A stretch of 31,073 nt of DNA from assembly GCA_028293725.1 (NCBI GenBank), contig JAQGOE010000022.1, positions 1 through 31,073 of the forward strand, read 5' to 3'. Positions within the stretch are counted from its first letter, which is position 1, and every line of letters starts with the position of its first letter. Both the position numbers and the translations under genes were made by a program. The DNA is from Gammaproteobacteria bacterium (GTDB taxonomy: Bacteria > Pseudomonadota > Gammaproteobacteria > Steroidobacterales > Steroidobacteraceae). The notes beneath the pieces are model-generated. The model was given only the letters and a program-made list of their open reading frames with translations. It did no database searches and was not told where the DNA came from. Positions 8,761 through 17,129 of this stretch are shown here, piece by piece.

Positions 8761-9696
8761 TCAGGTGGCGCGCCTGCGGTGGCCGCCCTCGCGCCGACCG
8801 CGCGCGGCATTCTCGTTCGTCGGAGCGGCGCCGCCCCCAGCCTGCATCGCCGGCGCCTCGCGGAATTTGCGGATCCAGCGCGCGCAGTCAGGGTCGTGGC
8901 CCATCATCACGTCAGCGGCCATGCAGGCTTTGACGATTTCCAGGTGCAGCGGATTCATGATCGCGGAGGTCATTCCAGCGCCAATTGCCATGGTCAGGAA
9001 CGTGGCGCTCACGGCTTCGCGAGCGGGCAGTCCGAAGCTCACGTTGGAGGCACCGCAGGTCGTGTTCACTTTCAACTCGTACTTCAGACGGTGCAGCAGG
9101 TGCATGACCTGGACCCCGGCCCGATTGATGGCCCCGATCGGCATGACGAGCGGATCGACCACCACATCGCAGGCTGGAATGCCGTAGTCGGCCGCGCGCT
9201 GCACGATCTTCTTCGCGACCTCGAAGCGCACATCCGGATCTTCGGATATGCCGGTCTCGTCATTCGAGATGGCAACGACCGCCGCACCGTACTTTTTTAT
9301 CAGCGGCAGAACAGCTTCGAGGCGTTCTTCCTCACCGGTCACCGAGTTGACCAGTGCCTTGCCCTTGTAGACGGCGAGTCCCGCCTCGAGTGCGGCGACG
9401 ATCGAAGAGTCGATGGACAACGGCAGGTCGGTGATCGACTGCACGAGTTGCACCGCCTTCGCCAGGATCGCCGGCTCGTCGGCTAGAGGAATGCCAGCGT
9501 TGACGTCGAGCATGTGGGCGCCGGCGGCGACTTGTGCCCGTGCGTCGGACTCAACTCGGCTGAAGTCCCCAGCGGCCATTTCCGCGGCCAGGATCTTGCG
9601 GCCGGTGGGATTGATGCGCTCACCGATCATGACGAAGGGGCGCTCGAAGCCGATGATGACTTCGCGGGTTGCTGAGCTGACGACGGTGTCGGTCAT
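8761..9696 (-). CDS. Methyltetrahydrofolate:corrinoid methyltransferase (MeTr/pterin-binding family)
   Basis: 311-aa TIM-barrel protein of the dihydropteroate-synthase-like Pterin_bind family (PF00809). The expected reaction is methyl exchange between the corrinoid protein and tetrahydrofolate, here probably from methyl-corrinoid to THF. Visible pterin-site motifs: IGERINPTGRK at about 24-34, MLDVNAGIP at about 62-70, LSIDSS at about 93-98, VNSVTGEE at about 116-123, and the conserved NTTCGASNVSFGLP. It starts with ATG at 9696, overlapping the TGA of metF by four bases (ATGA), so the two are translationally coupled. Residues after about 285 form a low-complexity Ala/Gly/Arg tail. It lacks the B12- and homocysteine-domains of MetH, so it is not a methionine synthase. 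Confidence 0.87.
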   Translation of the reverse strand: MTDTVVSSATREVIIGFERPFVMIGERINPTGRKILAAEMAAGDFSRVESDARAQVAAGAHMLDVNAGIPLADEPAILAKAVQLVQSITDLPLSIDSSIVAALEAGLAVYKGKALVNSVTGEEERLEAVLPLIKKYGAAVVAISNDETGISEDPDVRFEVAKKIVQRAADYGIPACDVVVDPLVMPIGAINRAGVQVMHLLHRLKYELKVNTTCGASNVSFGLPAREAVSATFLTMAIGAGMTSAIMNPLHLEIVKACMAADVMMGHDPDCARWIRKFREAPAMQAGGGAAPTNENAARGRREGGHRRRAT

Positions 9697-10748
9697 GAGA
9701 CTTTCCTGTTTGAGTTCGTTTCCGGATCGCCCCCGCTGGGGATTTCCTCGCTGGCCGCTCGGTCACGGCCCGGGTACCAGGGCACGCGGCCGGCGAGCAC
9801 GCCGGAGCGGTCGATGATTTCAGCGACGCTTTCCTCCTGCCGGTAGGCCATGAGGTGAATGCCGCTCACGCCGGGCATCGCCCGGATTTCCTGGATGAGA
9901 TCGATACACAGATTGCGGCCTTCGCGCGCGCCGTCGGTAGCGCCCGCCATCCGCTCGATGACCGGGTCTGGGATGTGCAAACCGGGCACGTGCGTGCGCA
10001 TCCATTCGGCCGCCTTCGCTGAGCGCAGCGGCCCCACGCCGACGAGAATGAAAACCTTGTCGAGCAAACCGAGGTCCTCGACCTGGCGCATGAACGCTTT
10101 CAACAGGGGCACGTCGTAACAGTACTGTGTCTGGATGAATTGTGCGCCGGCCGCTATTTTCTTCGCCAGGCGCTGCGCTCGCCACTGCGTGGGTGGCGTG
10201 AACGGATTCTCCGCTGCACCCAACAGCACGCGCGGAGCGTAGGTGATCTTGCGCCCGCTCAGGAAACGATGCTCGTCGCGCAAGGTGCGCGCGGTCGTGA
10301 GCAGCGTCATGGAGTCGAGATCGAAGACGGGCAGGGCCTGCGGATGATCGCCGGCATTCACACCGTCGCCGGTCAGGCAGAGAATGTTGCACACTCCCAT
10401 CGCCGCGCCGCCGAGGATGTCGCCCTGGATGGCGATCCGGTTCTTGTCGCGACAGGATATCTGCATGATCGGCGCATAGCCGACGCGGGTGAGCAGAGCG
10501 CAGACGGCAAGGCTGGACATGTGACAGTTGGCGCCGCTGCCGTCGGTCGCGTTGATGGCATCAACATAACCGTGGAACACCCGGGCTCGCCGAAAGACAT
10601 CTTCAGGATCGGCGGAGTCGGGCGGAGCGAGCTCGCTGGTGACAGCGAACTGTCCGGCCCGCAACACGCGCTCGAAACGCCCCGGGGAGGTGTGGCCCGG
10701 GAGGATCGGCAGCGGGTAGCCGGGAACCGGCTCATCCTCGAAGTTCAT
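9693..10748 (-). CDS. metF: Methylenetetrahydrofolate reductase (MetF family), probably running in the oxidative direction
   Basis: 351-aa flavoprotein of the MTHFR family (PF02219), about 55 residues longer than E. coli MetF. Family signatures: the catalytic-type glutamate E39 in FAVTSELAPPDS, NATDGSGANCHMSS, the flavin/folate segment ILCLTGDG, and the barrel strand AGAQFIQTQYCYD. In biosynthesis it makes methyl-THF; next to a MeTr gene it more likely oxidises methyl-THF coming from the corrinoid to methylene-THF (inference). ATG at 10748 overlaps the stop of the MetV-like gene by four bases, and its own TGA overlaps the MeTr start by four, so metV-like, metF and MeTr form a coupled chain. 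A longer frame open to 11210 is only a run-through. Confidence 0.87.
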   Translation of the reverse strand: MNFEDEPVPGYPLPILPGHTSPGRFERVLRAGQFAVTSELAPPDSADPEDVFRRARVFHGYVDAINATDGSGANCHMSSLAVCALLTRVGYAPIMQISCRDKNRIAIQGDILGGAAMGVCNILCLTGDGVNAGDHPQALPVFDLDSMTLLTTARTLRDEHRFLSGRKITYAPRVLLGAAENPFTPPTQWRAQRLAKKIAAGAQFIQTQYCYDVPLLKAFMRQVEDLGLLDKVFILVGVGPLRSAKAAEWMRTHVPGLHIPDPVIERMAGATDGAREGRNLCIDLIQEIRAMPGVSGIHLMAYRQEESVAEIIDRSGVLAGRVPWYPGRDRAASEEIPSGGDPETNSNRKVS

Positions 10749-11203
10749 TCGGGCTCCCCGGCACGCTCGCGTGCCACCCGCAGCCAGGAGGATCGCCCTT
10801 GCAGGCGTCGGTCCACAGCGGTCTGCACGTTGCTCAGTGCATCCGCGCCGCCCGGTATACGCTCGCTTCCCGCGACGGCCTGCACCCAAACACACTTCAT
10901 CTCGGGACGCACTTCGCAACAGCCGTTCGCGCGCACGCCACCGCAGGGACCGTTTCGCAGGTTCTTCGGACAGTTCATGGGGCACGACATTCCCGTCGAG
11001 CTCAGGACGCACTGCCCACACATCTTGCAGTCGAAGAGCAGGCCCTTTACAGAGCGCTCCAACACGGCGACCGGGCGCTCCAGCCGCCGATAGCCGATCA
11101 GCTTCCAGACCGGATGTAACGCCGTGAGAGTCGCCTCGAAGCCGCGATAGAAGGCGTTGAGCCCGCGAGCGTGTCGGACCGACCACTGCCGCACTGCGTA
11201 CAT
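10745..11203 (-). CDS. MetV-like cysteine-rich protein (MTHFR C-terminal-domain family)
   Basis: 152-aa small protein rich in cysteine: C59, C62, C65, C74, C78, C87, C95, C96 and C104, with the core CKMCGQC...SCPMNCPKNLRNGPCGG. This matches the MTHFR_C/MetV family (PF12225), which in acetogens is a metal/FeS partner subunit of MetF, and in fused forms is an MTHFR C-terminal domain. It probably forms a complex with the adjacent MetF and passes electrons or structural zinc (inference). The start is the ATG at 11203, overlapping the previous TGA as TGATG; a GTG at 11206 gives one extra residue and is equally possible. It is coupled to metF by an ATGA overlap. Confidence 0.78.
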   Translation of the reverse strand: MYAVRQWSVRHARGLNAFYRGFEATLTALHPVWKLIGYRRLERPVAVLERSVKGLLFDCKMCGQCVLSSTGMSCPMNCPKNLRNGPCGGVRANGCCEVRPEMKCVWVQAVAGSERIPGGADALSNVQTAVDRRLQGRSSWLRVARERAGEPE

Positions 11204-11544
11204 CACGCACCTGCCGATTCCGAGGATCCTCCGGACGTCCCCGCGCTCGCGTCCAGCCCCTTGGATCGGATCAGCCTCTCGAGGTCCTCATCGGTGTAGC
11301 GCGCCTCGAGCCGGGCGGCCTCGGCGGCCACTTCGGCTTGGATGTCGTCACTGCATGCCCGCGGATCACTGCGCTTCCAATCGGCAAGGTAGGCATCGGA
11401 GCTGCCTTTGCCCGCACGCATGGCGGCTCGGTCGACGGCCTCCTGGAAGCGCGGGGACAACTGCACTTTCGCGGTTTCACGGCCGCGTTTGACGACGACC
11501 TGTGCCGGAATATCCCGCCAGGAGATGATGGTCAGGCTTGCCAT
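11203..11544 (-). CDS. Small PF13769-like protein ('virulence factor' family), function unknown
   Basis: 113-aa protein starting MASLTIISWRDIPAQVVV, a WRDIPAQV segment I recognise from a small family that databases label 'virulence factor' (PF13769). I know of no biochemical basis for that label. The body (FQEAVDRAAMRAG...DAYLADWKRSDP) is charged and predicted helical, with no membrane segment and no catalytic motif that I can see; the last 15 residues are Ser/Gly-rich. It sits between the DUF1638 and MetV-like genes, 11 bases after the former and sharing a base with the latter, so it is co-translated with the C1-transfer enzymes. A role as accessory subunit or chaperone of the corrinoid/MetF system is inference. 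Confidence 0.65.
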   Translation of the reverse strand: MASLTIISWRDIPAQVVVKRGRETAKVQLSPRFQEAVDRAAMRAGKGSSDAYLADWKRSDPRACSDDIQAEVAAEAARLEARYTDEDLERLIRSKGLDASAGTSGGSSESAGA

Positions 11545-11555
11545 ACCAGCGGCCC

Positions 11556-12161
11556 TCAGCTCGCGGCGAGCGCGCTCAAGCGCTCGCCCAACTCGCCATA
11601 TCCGGTGAAGCGATGCTCGAACGCGAAGCCCATCCGCTCCGCGATCTGCTTCGCCCGCTCGACTGCGGAGGGCACCCGGGTCTGTGCGAGATACACGAGC
11701 TTGCGATAGTGTCGGAAGTAGTCCTGCGTCAGTTCCGGGTGCCGGTCCAATCCCAGCCCGCGAATGACGAGCCGGTCGAAATGCCGCAGGAGGAAATCCG
11801 TCAGGTAGAACGTACCGGGCTCGGCCTCGCAAAGCTCCTCGAATACTGGCGCACCCGCCAGGAACTGGTAGCAATGCGCGCCCGGGATTCGCTCCACGCC
11901 TTCCGCTTCGAGCACGGCGTCGAGCTGCCCGGCCGTGCCACATTCGCCGTAGGCGACAAAGATCGTGCGATAGCGGTCACGGTGGGCGCGAATTTCATCG
12001 CGGACCGCCGGCGCGATGCGTTCCGGCCGATTGTGCAGCTCAGCGGGCAAACAGCGGACGTCCAGTGCCGTCCACTGGTTCACACGGCGCAGTGCGGCGA
12101 TTTCGCGGGCGAGCGCCCCGCAAGCGATGACCAGAATGCCGCGATGGGTTTCCATGGGCAT
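11556..12161 (-). CDS. DUF1638 protein, corrinoid-methyltransferase-associated, function unknown
   Basis: 201-aa protein with the family pattern of DUF1638 (PF07796): ILVIACGALAREI at the N-terminus, FVAYGECGTAGQLDAVL in the middle, HCYQFLAGAP and TFYLTDFLLRHFD further on. The alternating beta-alpha pattern and conserved Cys/His residues (C14, the C of YGECGT, the HCY pair) suggest a Rossmann-like protein that might bind a metal or cofactor, but no function is established to my knowledge. It follows the corrinoid gene by 12 bases with GAGG at 12172-12175 as ribosome-binding site. ATG at 12161 is used; an ATG two codons later is possible. Members commonly occur beside corrinoid methyltransferase genes, so a role in cofactor handling or activation is the best guess. 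Confidence 0.75.
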   Translation of the reverse strand: MPMETHRGILVIACGALAREIAALRRVNQWTALDVRCLPAELHNRPERIAPAVRDEIRAHRDRYRTIFVAYGECGTAGQLDAVLEAEGVERIPGAHCYQFLAGAPVFEELCEAEPGTFYLTDFLLRHFDRLVIRGLGLDRHPELTQDYFRHYRKLVYLAQTRVPSAVERAKQIAERMGFAFEHRFTGYGELGERLSALAAS

Positions 12162-12173
12162 TCGCCGGCCGCC

Positions 12174-12872
<699 letters not shown>

Positions 12873-12970
12873 GCTCGGTCTCCGCCCTGGGTAGCCTGTA
12901 TGGTAAGTGAGGTGGGCCGGACACAAGGGCTACTTCGCGACCACGGCATGCCCGCGGGCGACATCCCCGG

Positions 12971-12986
12971 CGCCTTATGTAAGGCG
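12971..12986. promoter_or_regulatory. Perfect palindrome CGCCTTA-TG-TAAGGCG
   Basis: A 7-bp inverted repeat with a 2-bp centre (CGCCTTA / TAAGGCG) lies across the stop codon of the AraC-family gene and 99 bp before the start of the corrinoid gene. As RNA it would give a 6-bp stem with a 4-base loop, but no U-run follows. It could be an operator for the corrinoid operon or a weak terminator. Confidence 0.4.
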
Positions 12987-13937
12987 GGACCGGGTTTGGC
13001 GCTCGGCGCTGGGCGGATATCCGAACAGGGCGTGGTAGCACTTGGAGAAGTGTGTCGTCGACCGGAAACCGCACGCGGCCGTGATGTCGATAATCGGCAT
13101 GGGGGTATGCAGCAGGAACTCGCGTGCGCGGCGCAGCCGCATCTGCAGGTAGTACCGTTGCGGCACGGTGTTGAGATGGCGTTTGAAGAGCCGCTCGATC
13201 TGGCGCCGGGACAGCTCGGTGGCGGCCGCGATCTCATCGAGTGATAGCGGCTTCTCGATGTTCTCTTCCATGAGTTGTGCGGCACGGATCAGGGTCTCAT
13301 GGCCGGCGCCGACTTGCGCGCGCAGTGGGACGTACTGCCGGTCGCGGTCACTGCGTATGCGGTCGACGATGAACTGCTCGGAAATGAGCTGTGAGATGCG
13401 CGCGCCCAATTTGGCTTTCACCAGGTGCAACATCAGGTCCAGCGGTGCGATACCGCCGGAGCAGGTGAAGCGATCGCGGTCGATGGTGAAGAGCTGGTTG
13501 CTCAGCAGGATCCAGGGGAATTCCTCGCGCAATGCAGACAGGTTTTCCCAGTGAATCGTCGCCCGATACTTGTCGAGCAGTCCGGCCTTGGCGAGCGCGT
13601 AGCCACCGGTGCAGAGCGCGCCCAAGGGGACATGCCGGTCGGCGAGGCGGCGCAGGGATGACACGAGTTTGGGGGTGACGCCGGCTTGTACATCGACCCC
13701 GCCGCACACAAAGAGGATGTCGACCGGCCCCAGCTTATCGAGGGGGACCGTCGGCGCGAGCTGTAGGCCGTTGCTGGCCGCCGTCGGCTGGCCATCGATG
13801 CTGACGATAGACCAGTCGTAGACCCCCTCGCCCGTGACCATGTTGGCCATGCGCAAGGGCTCGACTGCACTCGAGAGTGCGATCATCGAGTAGCGCGGCA
13901 GGGTCAGGAAGGCGAACTGGCTTTTGGGCAATCCCAC
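12975..13937 (-). CDS. GlxA/GbdR-type transcriptional activator (DJ-1/PfpI-like domain plus AraC HTH)
   Basis: 320-aa regulator. Residues about 5-175 are a DJ-1/PfpI-like sensor domain (FAFLTLPRYSMIALSSAVEPLRMAN; DILFVCGGVDVQ; the nucleophile-elbow-like LGALCTGGYAL). Residues about 215-315 are the double helix-turn-helix of AraC/XylS (LSLDEIAAATELSRRQIERLFKRHL; DITAACGFRSTTHFSKCYHALFG). This architecture is that of GbdR and CdhR, which activate betaine or carnitine catabolism, so it probably senses betaine or dimethylglycine and activates this island. No ATG opens the frame; GTG at 13937 gives a normal family length, while GTG at 14078 would start inside the hairpin that ends the upstream operon. 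The weak ribosome-binding site leaves the start uncertain. Confidence 0.83.
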   Translation of the reverse strand: MGLPKSQFAFLTLPRYSMIALSSAVEPLRMANMVTGEGVYDWSIVSIDGQPTAASNGLQLAPTVPLDKLGPVDILFVCGGVDVQAGVTPKLVSSLRRLADRHVPLGALCTGGYALAKAGLLDKYRATIHWENLSALREEFPWILLSNQLFTIDRDRFTCSGGIAPLDLMLHLVKAKLGARISQLISEQFIVDRIRSDRDRQYVPLRAQVGAGHETLIRAAQLMEENIEKPLSLDEIAAATELSRRQIERLFKRHLNTVPQRYYLQMRLRRAREFLLHTPMPIIDITAACGFRSTTHFSKCYHALFGYPPSAERQTRSRLT

Positions 13938-14059
13938 CCGGCCGATATTACCCGATGGCTGCCTAAATGCGACATTCGGGGGCTGCGCGCGCAGGGAGTG
14001 CGGGCTCGCACGACCGAAGTGCGTGCCGCGGGCGACGTGCGCGGCGCGGGCGTGCCGGG

Positions 14060-14086
14060 GCGGCGCCGTTGATGTCACGGCGCCGC
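14060..14086 (-). terminator. GC-rich hairpin after the sox/dehydrogenase operon
   Basis: GCGGCGCCGT (14060-14069) and ACGGCGCCGC (14077-14086) form a perfect 10-bp inverted repeat with a 7-base loop, starting 8 bases after the TAA of the dehydrogenase gene on the minus strand. It is positioned as a terminator of the sox transcript, though on that strand it is followed by C/G rather than a U-run, so it may act with Rho or as a 3'-end stabiliser. Confidence 0.55.
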
Positions 14087-14094
14087 TTGGACTC

Positions 14095-16554
14095 TTAGGC
14101 GCGCAGGTCCAGGTTGTCCGGGTCGTACGGTGATTCCTTCACCACGGTGGCTTTCTTGCGCTCGCCCAGGATCTCGATCTCGAGCTCGGTGCCCACGGCA
14201 GCGAATTCCGCCTTTGCGTACCCGATCGCCAGGCTCTTGCGCAGGCAATGTCCGTAGTAGCCAGAGGTCGCCCGGCCGACGATCTTGCCGCTGCGATCGA
14301 AGAGTGGCTCGTTACCCAGAGGATCGGCGTCGGTGACGCCGTGTACTTCCAATGTCACGAACTTGTTCGGCACGCCGCTGGCGAGTTGCTTCTCGAGCGC
14401 GTCTTTGCCGATGAAGGCGCCTTTCTTCAGGCGCACGAAACGGTCGAGGCCAGCCTCGAACGGTGTGTAGTCCGGAGTCATGTCGCTGCCCCACATCCGG
14501 TACGATTTCTCCATTCGCAGCGATTCCATCGCGCGCATTCCGACCATGCCGATGCCGTACTCCTTGCCGACTTCGAACAGGGCGTCGAACAGGTGATGCG
14601 CGTACTCGATGGGAAAGTGCAGTTCCCATCCGAGAGCGCCGACAAAGTTCACGCGCAGGGCATAGACATCGACCGCCAGTCCGACCTCGATCGTCTGGCT
14701 CGTCAGCCACGGAAACGAGTCGTTATCGAGGGGGGCGTCAGTCAACTTCGCGAGCAGGTCACGTGACTTCGGGCCCGCCACGACGAAACAGCCGCGCGAT
14801 GTCGTGATGTTGCGCATGGCGACCGACCCGTCTTTCGGCAGGGCGGTGCGCAGATAATCGGCGTCGTAACGCTCGGCGGCGCCCGCGCTGACCACGTAAA
14901 AGTGCTGGTCGGCGATCTTGGTGATCGTGAATTCCGAGCGAATGCCGCCGCGGCGTGTAAGCGCGTGGCACAGCGCGATTCGACCGATCTTCGTGGGCAC
15001 CTTGTTGGCCACGAGTCCGTCGAGCCACGCTTCGGCGCCGGGACCCGTGACTTCGTGCTTGGTGAAGGGGGTTAGATCGATCACACCCACATGCTCGCGC
15101 ATGCGCCGGCACTCGTTGCCAACGTGCTCGAAGTAGTTAGTGCGGCGGAAGCTCCACTGATCCTTGCGCTCGACACCGGGGGGTGCGAACCAGTTGGCGC
15201 GCTCCCAACCGTAACGCTGGCCCCACACGGCACCCATGCGATCGATCTTGTCGTACACCGGGCTCGTCTTCGCGGGCCGGCCGTCGGGACGCTCTTCGTC
15301 CGGAAAGTGAATGACGAAGACGTTCCGGTATGTTTCTTCGTTCTTTTTGACGACGTACCGCTTGCTGGTGTAATCGCCGTACCGCCGCGGGTCGACGGCC
15401 AACATGTCGATACCGGGCTCGCCTTCGACGATCCACTCCGCGAGCTGCCAGCCGGAACCGCCCGCTGCAGTGATGCCGAAGCTGTGCCCCTCGTTGAGCC
15501 ACACGTTGGGCAGGTTCCAGGCGGGGCCGATGAGAGGGCTGCCATCCGGGGTATACGAGATCGGTCCGTTGACGATGTCCTTGATGCCGCAGTTCTCGAG
15601 TGACGGCACGCGGCGCTGCGCCGCCTCCACGTGCGGCAGGAGGCGCTCGAGGTCGCCCGGGAAGAGGCTCCGGCCGAACCAGTCAGGAACTCCGTCCGCG
15701 AAGCGGGCCGGCGCGCCTTTTTCATAGGGCCCCAGAATCCAGCCCATGCGCTCCTCGCGGAGGTAGTAGGACTTGTCGGATTCGCGGAGCACGGCGAGCT
15801 CGCGGCCACCCGCCTGTCGGTATGCCTTCAGTTCCGGTGATTCGTCGTACACGATGTACTGGTGCTCGACGGGGATCGCCGGGATATTCAGTCCGAGCAT
15901 GCGGCCGGTCTGCCGCGCGTAGTTGCCGGTGGCGCAGACGATGTGCTGGGCGGTGATGTCACCCTTGTTGGTACGGATCTTCCATTCGCCTGAGGAAGTT
16001 CGCTCGAAGCCCAACACCTCGGTCTGCTCGTAGATCTCGGCGCCTGCGCTGCGGGCTCCTTTGCGGAGCGCCATCGTCAGGTCTGCCGGCGCGATATGAC
16101 CGTCGTCGGGGTGATACAAGGCGCCCACAATCGCGGGAGTGTCGGCACTGCCGCCGATCTCGGCCAGCGGCCACAGCTCTTTGACCTGCGCGGGGCTGAT
16201 GACTTCGAACGGTACACCGATCGTGTTGGCCGTTCCGCAGTACTTCTGGTACTCATCCATGCGCTCTTTGCAGGTTGCGAGGCGCAGGTTGCCGGTGACG
16301 TGAAAGCTCACATCCTGGCCGGTTTCCGGGGGCAGGCGCTTGTAGAGGTCGACCGAGTACTTGTGGAGTTGGCCTACCGTGTAGCTCATGTTGAAGAGCG
16401 GCAGGAGTCCCGCCGCGTGCCAGGTGGAACCCGCCGTCAGTTCCGTGCGCTCGAGCAACGCGACATCGGTCCAGCCTTTCTTCGTCAGATGGTAGAGCGT
16501 GCTGACGCCAACAACACCACCGCCGATAACTACGACCCGAAAATGCGTTTTCAT
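14095..16554 (-). CDS. Dimethylglycine/sarcosine dehydrogenase-like flavoprotein (DAO–FAO_M–GCV_T)
   Basis: 819-aa enzyme expected to demethylate dimethylglycine or sarcosine, passing electrons to an acceptor and, with THF, giving methylene-THF. Residues 1-370 are the FAD oxidoreductase domain with VVVIGGGVVGVSTLYHL (dinucleotide-binding GxGxxG) and TAGSTWHAAGLL, whose H46 corresponds to the histidine that binds FAD covalently in mitochondrial DMGDH. About 370-425 is the FAO_M middle domain, and 430-815 the aminomethyltransferase (GcvT) domains, with LGWELHFP and the C-terminal ATSGYYGHCLRKSLAIGYAK. ATG at 16554 lies two bases after the soxG stop. It is the last gene of the soxBDAG run. Dimethylglycine is preferred as substrate because SoxBDAG already covers sarcosine; this is inference. 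Confidence 0.82.
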   Translation of the reverse strand: MKTHFRVVVIGGGVVGVSTLYHLTKKGWTDVALLERTELTAGSTWHAAGLLPLFNMSYTVGQLHKYSVDLYKRLPPETGQDVSFHVTGNLRLATCKERMDEYQKYCGTANTIGVPFEVISPAQVKELWPLAEIGGSADTPAIVGALYHPDDGHIAPADLTMALRKGARSAGAEIYEQTEVLGFERTSSGEWKIRTNKGDITAQHIVCATGNYARQTGRMLGLNIPAIPVEHQYIVYDESPELKAYRQAGGRELAVLRESDKSYYLREERMGWILGPYEKGAPARFADGVPDWFGRSLFPGDLERLLPHVEAAQRRVPSLENCGIKDIVNGPISYTPDGSPLIGPAWNLPNVWLNEGHSFGITAAGGSGWQLAEWIVEGEPGIDMLAVDPRRYGDYTSKRYVVKKNEETYRNVFVIHFPDEERPDGRPAKTSPVYDKIDRMGAVWGQRYGWERANWFAPPGVERKDQWSFRRTNYFEHVGNECRRMREHVGVIDLTPFTKHEVTGPGAEAWLDGLVANKVPTKIGRIALCHALTRRGGIRSEFTITKIADQHFYVVSAGAAERYDADYLRTALPKDGSVAMRNITTSRGCFVVAGPKSRDLLAKLTDAPLDNDSFPWLTSQTIEVGLAVDVYALRVNFVGALGWELHFPIEYAHHLFDALFEVGKEYGIGMVGMRAMESLRMEKSYRMWGSDMTPDYTPFEAGLDRFVRLKKGAFIGKDALEKQLASGVPNKFVTLEVHGVTDADPLGNEPLFDRSGKIVGRATSGYYGHCLRKSLAIGYAKAEFAAVGTELEIEILGERKKATVVKESPYDPDNLDLRA

Positions 16555-16556
16555 AT

Positions 16557-17129
16557 TTAGCTCTCCAAATTCGGTGTCAGAACGGCGACTTCTCGCGCGA
16601 CCTCGGCCAGAAACTCCGTCAGATAGCTCGCGAACGAGCGCCATACCTCGACGTGGAACACGTCGGTGCTCGTACGCCAAAGGACGATTTCAGCTTTTGC
16701 GAAGACGGTGCGCGTACACATTCCGACGGGAAAGGCGCTCAGATCCAGGTCGAGCGGGCAGCCGGCGTTCAGTACGGCTGCCGCGTGAGGGCCGCTGACT
16801 TCCAGGGCGATCTGACGGTGGCTGACGTCGACGAGGGAGTGGGGGAGGCCGCGCAGCGCTGGGGTCAGCGTGGCGGCGAGATCGGCGCTTTCGGGACCGA
16901 TGAGCAGTTGTTCGTCGGGGCCGAGCCAGAGGGCGGCAGATTGGGTGCCGTTCACCGCGGCTCGGCATGCCACTTCGGAGATGTTGAGGCGGAGAGCCGA
17001 CCCTGCAGCCGTCATGGCTTGAGAGTTGCCTCGCAGGACATAACGGGTGGCGGGGGGTAGCGGGCGCACCAAGGCGCTGGCGGTCATGCGGGCGGCTTGC
17101 CTGAGAGCGGTGTTGGCAGCATTAGCCAT
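16557..17129 (-). CDS. soxG: Sarcosine oxidase gamma subunit
   Basis: 190-aa SoxG (PF04268), the small GcvT-like subunit of heterotetrameric sarcosine oxidase. Recognisable features are LNISEVACRAAVNGTQSAALWLGPDEQLLI, LPHSLVDVSHRQIALEVSGP, and the C-terminal VFHVEVWRSFASYLTEFL. The subunit has no cofactor of its own and completes the alpha-beta-gamma-delta complex. Its ATG at 17129 overlaps the end of soxA by eight bases, the usual arrangement in sox operons, and its TAA lies two bases before the dehydrogenase start. Length is close to the family norm. Confidence 0.88.
   Translation of the reverse strand: MANAANTALRQAARMTASALVRPLPPATRYVLRGNSQAMTAAGSALRLNISEVACRAAVNGTQSAALWLGPDEQLLIGPESADLAATLTPALRGLPHSLVDVSHRQIALEVSGPHAAAVLNAGCPLDLDLSAFPVGMCTRTVFAKAEIVLWRTSTDVFHVEVWRSFASYLTEFLAEVAREVAVLTPNLES

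Noticed and set aside
10749..11210. MetF reading frame extended upstream to 11210
   Set aside because: That stretch encodes the Cys-rich MetV-like protein in another frame with clear motifs; the ATG at 10748 is coupled to its stop.
12873..12970. Cobalamin riboswitch upstream of the corrinoid gene
   Set aside because: The leader is only about 100 bases and I do not see the conserved B12-box elements; a covariance-model search would settle it.
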